Notes: generated from the letters alone by a model not told the origin. A stretch of 64,000 nt of DNA from JBPYFK01 sp051984675 (GCA_051984675.1 JBPYFK010000154.1:44374-108373), one strand, 5' to 3'; counted from the stretch's first letter, positions 51,922 to 61,103 are shown. Numbers and translations are program-made.

Positions 51922-53424
51922 ATGCCTGGCACAGGGCTGTTGAGGACAAAATCCATCGAACAGTCAGTAGCTGCCACCGATGATCCTGATACCCGCCTGC
52001 GAAAGAACCTGAACGTCTTCGATCTGATCGTGTTCGGAGTCGCGGTCACCATCGGTGCGGGTATCTTCACCATGACGGCGCGCACGGCGGGCACCATGAC
52101 GGGCCCCGCTGTCTCGCTGTCGTTCGTGATCGGTGCGATCGCGTGCGGCTTGGCGGCGTTGTGCTACGCCGAGTTCGCCTCCACGGTCCCGGTCGCCGGC
52201 AGCGCCTACACGTATTCGTACGCGACGTTCGGTGAGTTCATCGCCTGGATCCTGGGATGGGACCTCCTGCTGGAACTCGCGCTCGGCGCGGCCGTGGTCG
52301 CCAAGGGCTGGTCGGAGTACCTGCAGGATGCGCTGGACATCCTCGGGATCAAGGTGCAGACCGACGTGACGCTGCCCGGCGGCTACGAGTTCGACTGGGG
52401 CGCGGTCCTGCTGGCCGTCGTGCTGACGGTGGTGCTCGCCGTGGGCATCAAGCTGTCCGCCCGGGTGAGCCAGGTCATCACCGCCATCAAGATCGTGGTG
52501 ATCCTGTTCGTGATCGTCGCCGGTATCGGCTACATCAGCGCGGCGAACTACTCGCCCTTCATCCCGCCGGCACAGGCGGGCAGTGGTGGAAGCGGGTCGG
52601 ACCAGTCGCTGTTCTCGCTGCTGGCTGGTGGCAGCACCAGCAACTACGGCGTGTTCGGCGTGCTGGCTGGGGCAGCGGTCGTGTTCTTCGCGTTCATCGG
52701 TTTCGACATCGTCGCCACCACCGCCGAGGAGACGCGCAACCCGCAGCGCGACATGCCGCGGGGGATCATGGGCTCGCTGGCCATCGTGACCGTGCTGTAC
52801 GTCGCGGTGGCGACGGTGGTCACCGGCATGGTGCCGTACACGGTGCTCGCCTCGAAGAAGGCGACGCTGGCCACGGCCTTCACCGCGCACGGCGTGTCCT
52901 GGGCCGCGGGGCTGGTCTCGATCGGTGCACTGGCCGGTCTCACGACCGTCGTCATGGTGCTGATGCTGGGGCAGGTCCGCGTGCTGTTCGCGATGTCCCG
53001 GGACGGCCTGCTCCCGCGTCCGCTGGCCAAGACCGGTCAGAACGGCGTCCCGGTCCGGGCGACGCTGGTCGTCGGCGCCTTCGTGGTCATCGCTGCGGGG
53101 CTCTTCCCAGCCGACAAGCTGGAGGAGATGGTCAACGTCGGCACGCTGTTCGCCTTCGTCCTGGTGTCGGTCGGCGTGATCATCCTCCGCAGGACCCGGC
53201 CCGACCTGCACCGGGCCTTCCGCACGCCGATGGTCCCGCTGGTCCCGATCCTGGCGGTGCTGTCCTGCCTGTGGGTGATGTTGAACCTGGCAACCCTGAC
53301 CTGGGTGCGGTTCATCATCTGGATGGGCGTCGGGCTCCTGCTGTACTTCGTCTACGGCTACCGCAACTCCCGCTTGGCGCGGGAGCAGCGCGAGGCGCAG
53401 GGCGCGGTCCCCGCGACGGAGTAG
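51922..53424 (+). CDS. APC-family amino acid permease
   Basis: A 500-residue transporter of the cationic amino acid type with about 12 helices. FGVAVTIGAGIFTMTARTAGTMTGPAV is the family helix 1 motif, CYAEFASTVPVAGSAYTYSYATFGE the helix 3 region, and AAVVFFAFIGFDIVATTAEETRNPQRDMPRGI the conserved loop. It imports a small amino acid or polyamine with protons. AGGAGAGG lies before the ATG. It is followed by a strong hairpin and a convergent kinase gene. Confidence 0.9.
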   Translation: MPGTGLLRTKSIEQSVAATDDPDTRLRKNLNVFDLIVFGVAVTIGAGIFTMTARTAGTMTGPAVSLSFVIGAIACGLAALCYAEFASTVPVAGSAYTYSYATFGEFIAWILGWDLLLELALGAAVVAKGWSEYLQDALDILGIKVQTDVTLPGGYEFDWGAVLLAVVLTVVLAVGIKLSARVSQVITAIKIVVILFVIVAGIGYISAANYSPFIPPAQAGSGGSGSDQSLFSLLAGGSTSNYGVFGVLAGAAVVFFAFIGFDIVATTAEETRNPQRDMPRGIMGSLAIVTVLYVAVATVVTGMVPYTVLASKKATLATAFTAHGVSWAAGLVSIGALAGLTTVVMVLMLGQVRVLFAMSRDGLLPRPLAKTGQNGVPVRATLVVGAFVVIAAGLFPADKLEEMVNVGTLFAFVLVSVGVIILRRTRPDLHRAFRTPMVPLVPILAVLSCLWVMLNLATLTWVRFIIWMGVGLLLYFVYGYRNSRLAREQREAQGAVPATE

Positions 53425-53444
53425 CACCCTTCCGGTACAGCGCG

Positions 53445-53485
53445 ACGGGCTTGCCGCCCACACCCGAGGTGAGCGGCAAGCCCGT
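53445..53485. terminator. Bidirectional hairpin terminator
   Basis: ACGGGCTTGCCGC (53445-53457) and GCGGCAAGCCCGT (53473-53485) form a perfect 13-bp stem with a 15-base loop between the convergent permease and kinase genes. Confidence 0.8.
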
Positions 53486-53499
53486 TGGCATGTACCCGG

Positions 53500-53922
53500 T
53501 CAAGCTCGGACGATGTCGATCAGGTGGAATCCTTCGTCCCTGCTGGGAGGAACCAGCCGGGTGCTCGTCCGCAGTACGGCGTTGACCGGCACTCGAGCCC
53601 GCCCGGCACGCGCCGCATTGCGCGCGAGACACACCTGCAGCGGCACATCGACGAAGACGGCGCGCAGTAGGACGCCATGGTCACGACCAAGCTTGACCAG
53701 TGGCTCGCGGTCGGCCGGCGCCGGGTTGGTGTTGTCCACGACGACGCTGCGCCCGGCGGTGAGCAGGTCGTGGACTGCGCGCCGTTGCCGCTGCTCACGG
53801 TGCCGGGCGTGGGGCCAGTGGTCCTTGCTGACGACGGCATGGGTATCGGCCAGGTGTTGTGCCACCCAGAATGACTTGCCACAACCCTGCACACCGATCA
53901 CGACGACCAGCTCCGGCATCAC
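53500..53922 (-). CDS. P-loop nucleotide kinase-like protein
   Basis: A 140-residue P-loop protein: VVVIGVQGCGKSFWVAQHL (Walker A), VVVDNTNPAPADREPLV (a pattern seen in polynucleotide-kinase-like proteins), and a lid with LARNAARAG. It resembles the kinase half of PNKP and related small AAA_33 proteins. It probably phosphorylates a nucleic acid 5' end or a small metabolite. The start is weakly supported (GTG 53922 or ATG 53919). Confidence 0.75.
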   Translation of the reverse strand: MMPELVVVIGVQGCGKSFWVAQHLADTHAVVSKDHWPHARHREQRQRRAVHDLLTAGRSVVVDNTNPAPADREPLVKLGRDHGVLLRAVFVDVPLQVCLARNAARAGRARVPVNAVLRTSTRLVPPSRDEGFHLIDIVRA

Positions 53923-54002
53923 CGTTCAGTGTCGCAGGGCACGCAGCGCCGGTGCGCTAGGATGATCACGTCCAAACGCCGTTGTAGCGGACACACACCA
54001 AG

Positions 54003-54029
54003 TTACTGCGAGTAGGTTACTTGCGGTAG
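54003..54029. promoter_or_regulatory. Tandem operator-like repeats before a TetR gene
   Basis: TTACTGCGAGTAG (54003-54015) and TTACTTGCGGTAG (54017-54029) are near-palindromic 13-mers placed 14 bp apart, ending five bases before the TetR GTG. The TTAC(T)-CG-GTA pattern resembles TetR operators in actinobacteria and suggests autoregulation. Confidence 0.6.
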
Positions 54030-54033
54030 GGTT

Positions 54034-54669
54034 GTGGATGTGGAGGCACAGCGGACAGCGGAACAGCGTGGTACGGCGACGGTGCGCAAACGCCTGCCCA
54101 GGGCCGAGAGGGAACGGCAGATTCTGGGCGTCGCGGAGCGGATGTTCGCCGAACAGGGCTACCAGGCTGCCTCGATGGACGACATCGCGCACCACGTCGG
54201 TGTTTCCAAGCCGATGCTCTACGCGTATTTCGGTTCGAAGGAGGGGCTGCTGCTGGCGTGTCTCGAACGCGCCAAGCGTGATCTGCTGGAAAGCACCACC
54301 GTCGCGGTCGACAACGCCACGACCCCGGAACGAAAGCTCTACCTGGGGCTGCTCGCGTTCTTCCAGTTCAGTGACGAGCACGCGCAAGCGTGGGCGCTGT
54401 TGCGCAACGAGGCGGCGCTGGAATCGGTCGACTCCGGGCTGGAGGCGATCCGCGAGCAGCAGGTGGGTTTCACCGCCGAGATGATGCGGCAGGCGGGACT
54501 CAGCGGCGACCCCGTACGCCTGGAAGCTTTCGCGGAGTCGATCATCGGTGCCTGCGAGCGGCTGGCACTGTGGCGGGAACGCCGCCCCGAGATCACCCCC
54601 GAGATCGCCGCCACGCACCTGATGGCGCTGATCAGTCCTGGTCTGGTCAGCCTGGCCGAACTCGGTTGA
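54034..54669 (+). CDS. TetR-family transcriptional regulator
   Basis: A 211-residue regulator with an N-terminal HTH (ILGVAERMFAEQGYQAASMDDIAHHVGVSKPMLYAYFGSKEGLL, in pieces) and a helical ligand domain. The recognition helix is VSKPMLYAYFGSKEG. The GTG start lies directly after two operator-like repeats, so self-repression is likely. The ArsC-like gene follows 32 bp downstream and is probably in the same operon. Ligand unknown. Confidence 0.88.
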   Translation: MDVEAQRTAEQRGTATVRKRLPRAERERQILGVAERMFAEQGYQAASMDDIAHHVGVSKPMLYAYFGSKEGLLLACLERAKRDLLESTTVAVDNATTPERKLYLGLLAFFQFSDEHAQAWALLRNEAALESVDSGLEAIREQQVGFTAEMMRQAGLSGDPVRLEAFAESIIGACERLALWRERRPEITPEIAATHLMALISPGLVSLAELG

Positions 54670-54701
54670 CGCCGGTCGATGTCGCCAAGGAAGGCGTGAA
54701 C

Positions 54702-55058
54702 ATGGAAATCTGGATCAACCCCGCTTGCTCGAAGTGCCACTCCGCGCTGTCGCTGCTGGACGAGGCCGGAGCGGAGTACACGGTGCGCCGCTACCTCGAC
54801 GATCCGCCCACAGTGGACGAGTTGCACGGCGTCTTGCGTCGCCTTGGGCTGGAGCCCTGGGACATCGCGCGCCTGGGTGAAGCGGCGGCGAAGGAGCTCG
54901 ACCTCGCCTCGTGGAGCCGTGAACCCGAGGACCGCGACCGGTGGATCGCGGCCCTGGCGGCGAATCCCGCGCTGATCCAGCGGCCGATCATCACCGCCGA
55001 CGACGAGCGCGCGGTGGTGGGCCGGTCCCCGGAGGCCGTGCGATCGGTCCTGCCGTAG
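54702..55058 (+). CDS. ArsC/Spx-family thioredoxin-fold protein
   Basis: A 118-residue ArsC-family protein. MEIWINPACSKCHSALSLL carries the nucleophilic Cys; YLDDPPTVDEL and the C-terminal RPIITADDERAVVGRSPEAV match arsenate reductase-like folds, including the conserved RP. It could be an arsenate reductase or an Spx-like redox regulator; the CxxC is CSKC. AAGGAAGG precedes the ATG. It follows the TetR gene. Confidence 0.87.
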   Translation: MEIWINPACSKCHSALSLLDEAGAEYTVRRYLDDPPTVDELHGVLRRLGLEPWDIARLGEAAAKELDLASWSREPEDRDRWIAALAANPALIQRPIITADDERAVVGRSPEAVRSVLP

Positions 55059-55363
55059 GGCCGCAACGGCGCAAACCGTGCGCGGACGTTCCCCAAACGA
55101 TCTTGTGCCACGATGAACTGGTGGAGCGGACGTGGTCGCGCGCGGTGTGCTTGCTGGGCGGCGATCAGCATGTGGCAGCGGCAGCGGCGGGAGAACTCGC
55201 GGCTCATTAGGCCGAAACGCATCGCCGCTGTCACGACGGCACGCACGTGCGGGCTGTATTGCGGGATTTGGCGACGCTCGCTGGTGAGTTGGTTGGCGGA
55301 AACGAAACAACGGTAGTAGCCCCGGCTGGGCTCGCACACTGTCAGGATGAGTCGACGAGCACG
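55059..55363. other. 305-bp intergenic region
   Basis: Between the ArsC-like gene and the convergent methyltransferase gene I see no coding bias, no repeat of note and no recognisable decayed protein. Both strands contain short open frames with poor codon use. Confidence 0.5.
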
Positions 55364-56062
55364 CTAAGGCGCCATGCGGAAGGTGAAGTAGTCGACCCGC
55401 CAGCCGTCCTTGACCAGGTCTTCGTGAGCCACGACCTCTGTCGTGAAGCCCGCCTGGTCGGCGAGGAGTCGCAGGTAGTCCAGGTCGCCGGAGGTACCGA
55501 AGAAGATCAGCATCCGGCCGGTACGGGTGAGGTGCTGTCGTGCCCCGCGGAAAAAGGTCGTCAGCGCGCGGTAGTCCTCGTCGCTTGTGGCCGCCTCCAG
55601 CAGGTCGCGCGGGGCGAACCAGCGGAACGGCGGGTCGAAGATGATCAGATCGAACCGCCCACGGACAGCGCTGAACACGTCGCTGTGGCACACGGTGATC
55701 CGCTCCGCGACCTGGTTTCGCTCGGCGTTGAGCCGCGCGACCGCCACCGCGTGCGGGTTGATGTCGACGGCCACAACGTCCTGCGCTGCGGATGCCGCGA
55801 GAATGGCGTTGACGCCGCTGCCGGTGCCCATGTCGAGGACGCGGTCACTCGGGTCGACCTCCGCGAGCACCGCCTCACCGAGCAGGTGGGACATACCCGT
55901 GATCGGCTGCACTTCGGGCGGCACGGACAGGACCTTGCCCAGGTAGACGAAGGTCTGGCCAGCGCCGCCGTGGACCTTCGCGGTGTTGTAGGCGGCTTCG
56001 TGCCAGCGCCCAATACGCTCGGCGTGCGCTGGGGACATCATGGGCGAATAGGGCTTGGCCAT
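55364..56062 (-). CDS. SAM-dependent methyltransferase (HemK/RsmC-like)
   Basis: A 232-residue enzyme. SAM motif I is VLDMGTGSGVNAILAA, followed by VVAVDINPHAVAVARLN, and the catalytic loop is LIIFDPPFRWF, the (N/D)PPF/Y pattern of nucleic-acid or glutamine N-methyltransferases. The N-terminus carries substrate-binding residues. ATG 56062 is the chosen start; upstream frame is antisense. Probable substrate: rRNA, tRNA or protein. Divergent from the ABM gene by 54 bp. Confidence 0.88.
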   Translation of the reverse strand: MAKPYSPMMSPAHAERIGRWHEAAYNTAKVHGGAGQTFVYLGKVLSVPPEVQPITGMSHLLGEAVLAEVDPSDRVLDMGTGSGVNAILAASAAQDVVAVDINPHAVAVARLNAERNQVAERITVCHSDVFSAVRGRFDLIIFDPPFRWFAPRDLLEAATSDEDYRALTTFFRGARQHLTRTGRMLIFFGTSGDLDYLRLLADQAGFTTEVVAHEDLVKDGWRVDYFTFRMAP

Positions 56063-56116
56063 AGGTTCAGCGTATTCCAGCCGCCTACGGATTTTCGGCT
56101 CAGCGATGATCTCCCC

Positions 56117-56413
56117 ATGATCTACGAACACGCGTTGTTGCCGGTCAAGTCCGGTCAGGAGGACGACTTCGAAACTGCGTTCGCCGAAGCCAAGTCGATC
56201 ATCGCGGGTATGCCCGGATTCCGGGCGCTGACGCTGTCGCGCTGCGTCGAGCGTTCCCACACGTACCTGCTGCTGGTCGAGTGGGATCAGCTCGAGGATC
56301 ACAGCGAGGGATTCCGTAACTCCCCGCAGTACCAGGAGTGGCGGAAGCTGCTGCACCACTACTACGAACCGTTCCCGACCGTAGAGCACTTCGTGCCGGT
56401 GGATGCCGCATAG
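56117..56413 (+). CDS. Antibiotic biosynthesis monooxygenase (ABM)-fold protein
   Basis: A 98-residue ferredoxin-like alpha/beta dimeric protein. MIYEHALLPVKSGQEDDFETAF, the GMPGFRALTLSRCVER strand, and LLLVEWDQLEDHSEGFRNSPQYQEW match ABM proteins. Family members are cofactor-independent monooxygenases or heme-degrading proteins. It is divergent from the methyltransferase gene and convergent with an MFS gene 14 bp away. Function unknown. Confidence 0.85.
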   Translation: MIYEHALLPVKSGQEDDFETAFAEAKSIIAGMPGFRALTLSRCVERSHTYLLLVEWDQLEDHSEGFRNSPQYQEWRKLLHHYYEPFPTVEHFVPVDAA

Positions 56414-56427
56414 CCCGGTCGGGCACC

Positions 56428-57798
56428 TCAGTGTTCGCTGCGTGGGACGTAGCGAACACTGAGGATCACAATGCTGAGGAAGCACAGGGCGACCACGCCC
56501 ATGCCCAGGTGCATGCCCGTGCTCAGGTCGCCGGTGGCCAGCATCGCGCCTAACAGCGCGATGCCGACCGCCATACCTAGCTGGCGCGCGGTGTTCAGCA
56601 CGCCGGAGCCGAGTCCCGCGTAGGCGGCGCCCACCGACAGCATCGCGGCGGCGGCCAAGCTCGGGCCGAGCAGCCCGCATCCCAGCCCGATCAGTGCCGT
56701 GCCGGCTTCGAACAGCAACCACGTGTGAGCGCCGGTGACCCCGAACATGTGCAGTGCTCCGACGAACGCGATCGCCGCGCCGGTCCCCAGCAGCCACCGT
56801 GGACCGCGATGCACGAGCCGGCGGTTGAGCACGATCGTGCCGAAGACCCAACACAGTGAGAACGGCAGGAACAGCAGTCCGGTGTTCGCGGCGGTGCTGT
56901 GCCAGTGCTCCTGGACGTAGATCGCGAGCATGAACTGCATGCCGTACGCGGCGAACTGGAACGCGAACCCGTTGGTCACCGAGGCGCTAAACGCGGTGCA
57001 TCGGAACATTCTCATTGGCAGCATCGGGTCTCGGACGCCGCGCTCCACGCGGACGAAGCTCACACCGGACACAACGGACAGAGCCACCAGCCCTACCGTC
57101 GCTGGCGAGGTCCAGCCCAGTGCGTCTCCTTCGATCAGACCGGCCACCAAGGCGCTGAGTGCGATGACGCCGGTGAGTTGGCCGGTGAGATCGAGCGAAT
57201 GCGTGGCACGGGTGGGCGTTTCGTGTGCGTAGCGCAGCATCAGTGCCACCGTCACCAATCCGATCGGCAGGTTGATCACGAAGATCGAGCGCCAGCCGAG
57301 CAGATCGGTCAGCACGCCTCCGCCGATGGGGCCGGTGACCAGGGCCAACCCGCCGATCGCGCCCCACACGGTGATGGCTTTGGCGCGTTCCACCGGATCC
57401 GGATAGGTGCGGGCGATCAGCGCCAACGTCGTCGGCAGCACCCCGGCGGCGGCTATGCCTTGCGACGCCCTGGCGGCGATCAACATCCACAGGGCCGTAC
57501 TGGCAGCGCACAACAGTGATGCCAGGGTGAACAGCCCCACCGACCAGACGAACAGCCGGCGCGAGCCCAGCCGGTCACCGACGTTGCCGGCGGTCAGCAG
57601 CAGGCTCGCAAGTGGGATGGTGTAGATCGTGACGATCCACTGTAGACCGGACAGTGTTCCCTGCATGTCCCGCTGAACGGCGGGCAGCGCGATGTTCAGC
57701 GCGCTGCCATCCAGCAGGATCATGAAAAAGCCCAGGCACACTGCGGTCAGTGCGAGACTGGCACCGGCTCGCGATGGGGCCGTAGACGGCGAGGCCAC
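56428..57798 (-). CDS. DHA2-family MFS drug exporter, second copy
   Basis: A 456-residue, 14-helix exporter. MILLDGSALNIALPAVQ is the DHA2 helix 1 motif, followed by AGNVGDRLGSRRLFVWSVGLF (motif A) and LIAARASQGIAAAGVLPTTLALI (helix 4). It resembles the MarR/TetR-controlled exporters of actinobacteria. No adjacent intact regulator; the amidohydrolase pseudogene lies just upstream on the same strand. Confidence 0.9.
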   Translation of the reverse strand: MASPSTAPSRAGASLALTAVCLGFFMILLDGSALNIALPAVQRDMQGTLSGLQWIVTIYTIPLASLLLTAGNVGDRLGSRRLFVWSVGLFTLASLLCAASTALWMLIAARASQGIAAAGVLPTTLALIARTYPDPVERAKAITVWGAIGGLALVTGPIGGGVLTDLLGWRSIFVINLPIGLVTVALMLRYAHETPTRATHSLDLTGQLTGVIALSALVAGLIEGDALGWTSPATVGLVALSVVSGVSFVRVERGVRDPMLPMRMFRCTAFSASVTNGFAFQFAAYGMQFMLAIYVQEHWHSTAANTGLLFLPFSLCWVFGTIVLNRRLVHRGPRWLLGTGAAIAFVGALHMFGVTGAHTWLLFEAGTALIGLGCGLLGPSLAAAAMLSVGAAYAGLGSGVLNTARQLGMAVGIALLGAMLATGDLSTGMHLGMGVVALCFLSIVILSVRYVPRSEH

Positions 57799-57929
57799 CT
57801 GAGATTCCCCTATGAGAAAATTCCGCGAAACTTCGGTTTCCGTGTACTGTGCGTTTTTGCTGGATTCAGGGGGAACCTAGCAGGCGGTGATCTTGCAGGC
57901 TTGGCGCTGAGAGCGCGATTCTTGCGCAA

Positions 57930-58450
57930 TGTTCTCAGATGGCTAACTTCGGGAAATTTCACTGTTGCGGGAAGTTGATCGCTGGGATCACCTTCCACCA
58001 CAACGAGATCCGCGCTGTAGCCGCGTCGAACTGTCCAATGTGGTCACCGAGGCCCACGGCTACGGCACCGGTCACGGTGGCCATCTCGATGATCCGTTCG
58101 GCGGCGAACCCCAGGTGTTCTTAGAGTTCGGGGGCGCCCACGATGGTGTCGAACCCGGAGTTGGGCAGCCCGGCGTCGGTGGGCGGCGCACAGCGGACGC
58201 GATGGCGGCCGTGCCATGGGCGTGGGCGGCCACGGGCAGACCAGCGTTCGCCGCTTCCTCGACGATGATCCGTAGTTGCTCGGTGCTGCACGGGGACTGC
58301 CACATGGCTGGCGAACGGGGCCGAACCAGCCGTGCCCTTGCGGGATGGTCAGTGGCGGGCCGGACGCGAGCACACGCGGGTCGACCAGGTCTCGATACGG
58401 TGCCCGGCGGGACCGGTATGGACCTGCTTCGCCGTGATCAATCGCCGCAC
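57930..58450 (-). pseudogene. Frameshifted amidohydrolase pseudogene
   Basis: Pieces of one metal-dependent amidohydrolase appear in different frames along the complement. RVLASGPPLTIPQGHGWF is followed by TEQLRIIVEEAANAGLPV and AAHAHGTAAIASAV, then AAERIIEMATVTGAVAVGLG, and GYSADLVVVEGDPSDQLPA. The order matches imidazolonepropionase-like hydrolases, including the metal-ligand HAHG. At least three frameshifts separate the pieces and the N-terminal HxH motif is absent, so the gene is dead. No IS element is visible nearby. The rest of the 57799-58719 gap holds no gene. Confidence 0.85.
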
Positions 58451-58719
58451 GGCCGCATTGTCTCCCGCCAGTACCCGTAGGCCCGCTGTAGTGACCCGTT
58501 CTGGCCGAGGCGCCTGGCGGTCGTCCCACTCGTTATCGTGCGGCAGGTCACCACCGCCGGCTGACGGCAGCCGAAAAGAAACCATTTTGTGCTCTATCTC
58601 ACTCAGCATGTTCAGTTAAGCCGTTGGCTGGATGGCAGAGTTTGTGCAAGCGGTAGGCACAGGACGCCTTCCGCTTACTCTGCGTAGCGATGCGGCGCCG
58701 GAACGGGGAGGTCAGGCGG

Positions 58720-60972
58720 GTGAACGACGAGCGTGACCATCGTTTCTACGGTCAATGGCCGCCGCAGGCACCCGCGGACCCGTTCAGCGCGCCGACCGAG
58801 CCGTTCTACGCAGTCCCCTCAGGCCCAAGCCAGCCGCCACCCAGGCGAACCAATCCGTGGCGATGGATTCGCCGGGTGTGCTTCTGGGCGGTCGCACTGC
58901 TCATCGTGGTCCCGGCAGTGGCGTTCGGAATCGGGTACGCGGTGTGGAACGTGCCCTCGCCGGATTCGATCGCGCAGGACACCGCGCAGACCGTGGTGCT
59001 GAAGAACGCGGACGGGTCAGAGCTGACCCGGATCGTGCCGTCGTCGGGAGACCGGACGATGATCCAGGACGCCTCCCAGGACGTGTCCAGGTCGATGCGG
59101 GACGCCACGACCGCCGCCGAGGACCCGACCTTCTACCAGAACTGGGGTTTCGACTTCACCGGGATTCTGCGGGCCGTGTGGGGCCAGCTGACCGGAGCGG
59201 ACGACGGGGGCGGGTCGACGTTGACCCAGCAGTACATCAAGTTGTCGACCGGAGCGGACCAGCACACGTACTTCCGGAAGTTCAAGGAGATCGTGCTGGC
59301 GGTCAAGCTGTCCCGCGAGCAGTCCAAGAACGACATTCTCACCGCGTATCTCAACACCGCCTACTACGGGCGGGGTGCGTACGGGATTCACGCGGCCGCC
59401 CACACGTATTTCGGGAAGGACCCCAAGGCCCTCGACCCGAGCGAGGCGGCGCTGCTGGCCGGCATGGTGCAGGCACCGTCGAACAACGACCCGCGGATCA
59501 ACCCTGCCCAGGGGGAGGCCCGGTGGACGTACGTGGCCGATCAGATGGAGCGCACCCACGCCGTCACCCCGGAGCAACGCGCCGACATGCATCTGCCATC
59601 GACCGTGTCCGGGGACGATTCCGGCGCCGGAGGTCTGTCGGGGACGCAGTACCAGATCCGGCAGCAGGTGATGGCCGAGCTGGACCGGGAGGGGTTCGAC
59701 CAGCAGACGCTGGCCCAGCACGGCTACACCGTGATGACCACGATCGACCCGCAGGCCGAGAGCGCGGCCGAGCGCGCCGTGCAGTCGGTGATGTCCGGCC
59801 AGCCGAACACCCTGCATCCGGCTCTGGTGGCCGTGGACCCCAAGACCGGCGGGGTGCGGGCGTACTACGGGGGGAGCGGCCCGGCGGGATCGTTCGACTA
59901 CGCGAACGCGCCGCAGCAGCCGGGGTCGTCGTTCAAACCGTTCGTGGCCCTGGCCGGATTGGAGCAGAACCGCGGCCTTGGCGACCTCTATGACGGCTCG
60001 TCGCCGCGCACGATCGCGGGCACGACGTTCGCCAACAACCCGGGTGTGCGCTGTGACGACCCGCAGCACTGCAGCCTGCGCGAGGCGATGACGAAGTCGG
60101 TGAACACCGTGTTCGTCGACCTCGGCGTGCAAGTAGGCACCACCAACGTGGCCCAGGCCGCCCACCAGGCGGGCATCCCGGAACAACTCAACGGTCAACC
60201 CACCCTGCGCAACGCCGACGGCACGATCGCCGCCGGCATCTCGCTGGGCATGTACCCGGTGCGGACCATCGACATGGCCGGGGCGTATGCCACGTTCGCC
60301 AACGACGGGATGCGCACCCAACCGAGATTTGTGGCCCAGGTCGTGGACAACAGCACGGGGGAGGTCGTCCGTGACTTCGCGCCTCACCCGCAGGCCGCCT
60401 TCGACCAGGACGATGCCGACCGCAACGCCAACCTGGCCGCCAACGTCACCGAGTCCCTGTTGCCGGTGGCCGCGCACTCCCAGGTGCCCCTGGCCGGCGG
60501 CCGACCGGTGGCGTCGAAGACCGGGACGCACCAGTTGGGCCCAGGTGACTCCCTGGACAACGAGAAGGCATGGATGGTCGGGTACACCCCGCAGATCTCC
60601 ACGGCGGTGTCGATGAGCGCGGGGGACGCCCAAAACCCGGTGCTTCCGTTGCGGGACGCCAAGGGCAATCCGGTCTTCGGCGCCACCCTGCCGGGGCATG
60701 TCTGGCAGCAGTTCATGAACATCTACCTGGCCGGCAAGCCGGTCATCCCGTTCCGCCCAGCCCAGCCCATCGGGCAGTTCTTCCCGCCCGCACCGTCCAC
60801 GACGACCCCGCCACCGTCGAGCTCCAGCACGCCGCCGCCGACGACGACGAGTGAAACGGAGACCTCGACCAGCGAGACGCCGGAGCCGTCGGACACGACG
60901 TCACCGTCGTCCAGCGAGACGTCATTGAGCCCTGTCTGCGGACCGATTTCGTGTAGTCCCGGCGGGCAATAG
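58720..60972 (+). CDS. Class A penicillin-binding protein (PonA-like), copy 2
   Basis: A 750-residue bifunctional peptidoglycan synthase closely related to copy 1 at 8022-10223. One transmembrane helix follows a 50-residue cytosolic part. GT51 motifs are AAEDPTFYQNWGFD and GGGSTLTQQYIK; transpeptidase motifs are SSFK (Ser403, Lys406), SVN and KTG (Lys600). The extracellular tail is rich in Ser/Thr/Pro/Glu and ends in a short two-Cys segment, unlike the Pro/His tail of copy 1. GTG 58720 has GGGGAGG eight bases upstream and aligns with the start of copy 1. A hairpin terminator follows. Confidence 0.95.
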   Translation: MNDERDHRFYGQWPPQAPADPFSAPTEPFYAVPSGPSQPPPRRTNPWRWIRRVCFWAVALLIVVPAVAFGIGYAVWNVPSPDSIAQDTAQTVVLKNADGSELTRIVPSSGDRTMIQDASQDVSRSMRDATTAAEDPTFYQNWGFDFTGILRAVWGQLTGADDGGGSTLTQQYIKLSTGADQHTYFRKFKEIVLAVKLSREQSKNDILTAYLNTAYYGRGAYGIHAAAHTYFGKDPKALDPSEAALLAGMVQAPSNNDPRINPAQGEARWTYVADQMERTHAVTPEQRADMHLPSTVSGDDSGAGGLSGTQYQIRQQVMAELDREGFDQQTLAQHGYTVMTTIDPQAESAAERAVQSVMSGQPNTLHPALVAVDPKTGGVRAYYGGSGPAGSFDYANAPQQPGSSFKPFVALAGLEQNRGLGDLYDGSSPRTIAGTTFANNPGVRCDDPQHCSLREAMTKSVNTVFVDLGVQVGTTNVAQAAHQAGIPEQLNGQPTLRNADGTIAAGISLGMYPVRTIDMAGAYATFANDGMRTQPRFVAQVVDNSTGEVVRDFAPHPQAAFDQDDADRNANLAANVTESLLPVAAHSQVPLAGGRPVASKTGTHQLGPGDSLDNEKAWMVGYTPQISTAVSMSAGDAQNPVLPLRDAKGNPVFGATLPGHVWQQFMNIYLAGKPVIPFRPAQPIGQFFPPAPSTTTPPPSSSSTPPPTTTSETETSTSETPEPSDTTSPSSSETSLSPVCGPISCSPGGQ

Positions 60973-60980
60973 GCGCGTTT

Positions 60981-60999
60981 ACTTCGGCTGTGCCGAAGT
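60981..60999 (+). terminator. Hairpin terminator after PBP copy 2
   Basis: ACTTCGGC-TGT-GCCGAAGT is a perfect 8-bp stem with a 3-base loop, eight bases after the stop codon. Confidence 0.75.
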
Positions 61000-61083
61000 G
61001 CCGGACGGTGCGTACAGGGAGTGGGAGTGGCGGCGTTGGGGCCTGCTCATCAGCCCAGACCGGGCTGCCTCGTGAACCGGCCA

Positions 61084-61103
61084 TGATCACACGCCCGTGA
61101 TCA
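61084..61103. promoter_or_regulatory. Palindrome upstream of the Acg-like gene
   Basis: TGATCAC-ACGCCC-GTGATCA is a perfect 7+6+7 inverted repeat, also readable as a direct repeat of TGATCACA. It lies about 60 bp before the coding start and could be a regulator site. Confidence 0.5.

Noticed and set aside
51964..53463. A 499-codon open frame opposite the permease
   Set aside because: Antisense shadow of the membrane protein, rich in His/Asp/Gln.
55059..55363. Relic of a transposase
   Set aside because: Translations on both strands were scanned and none resembled a transposase, nor were inverted repeats found.
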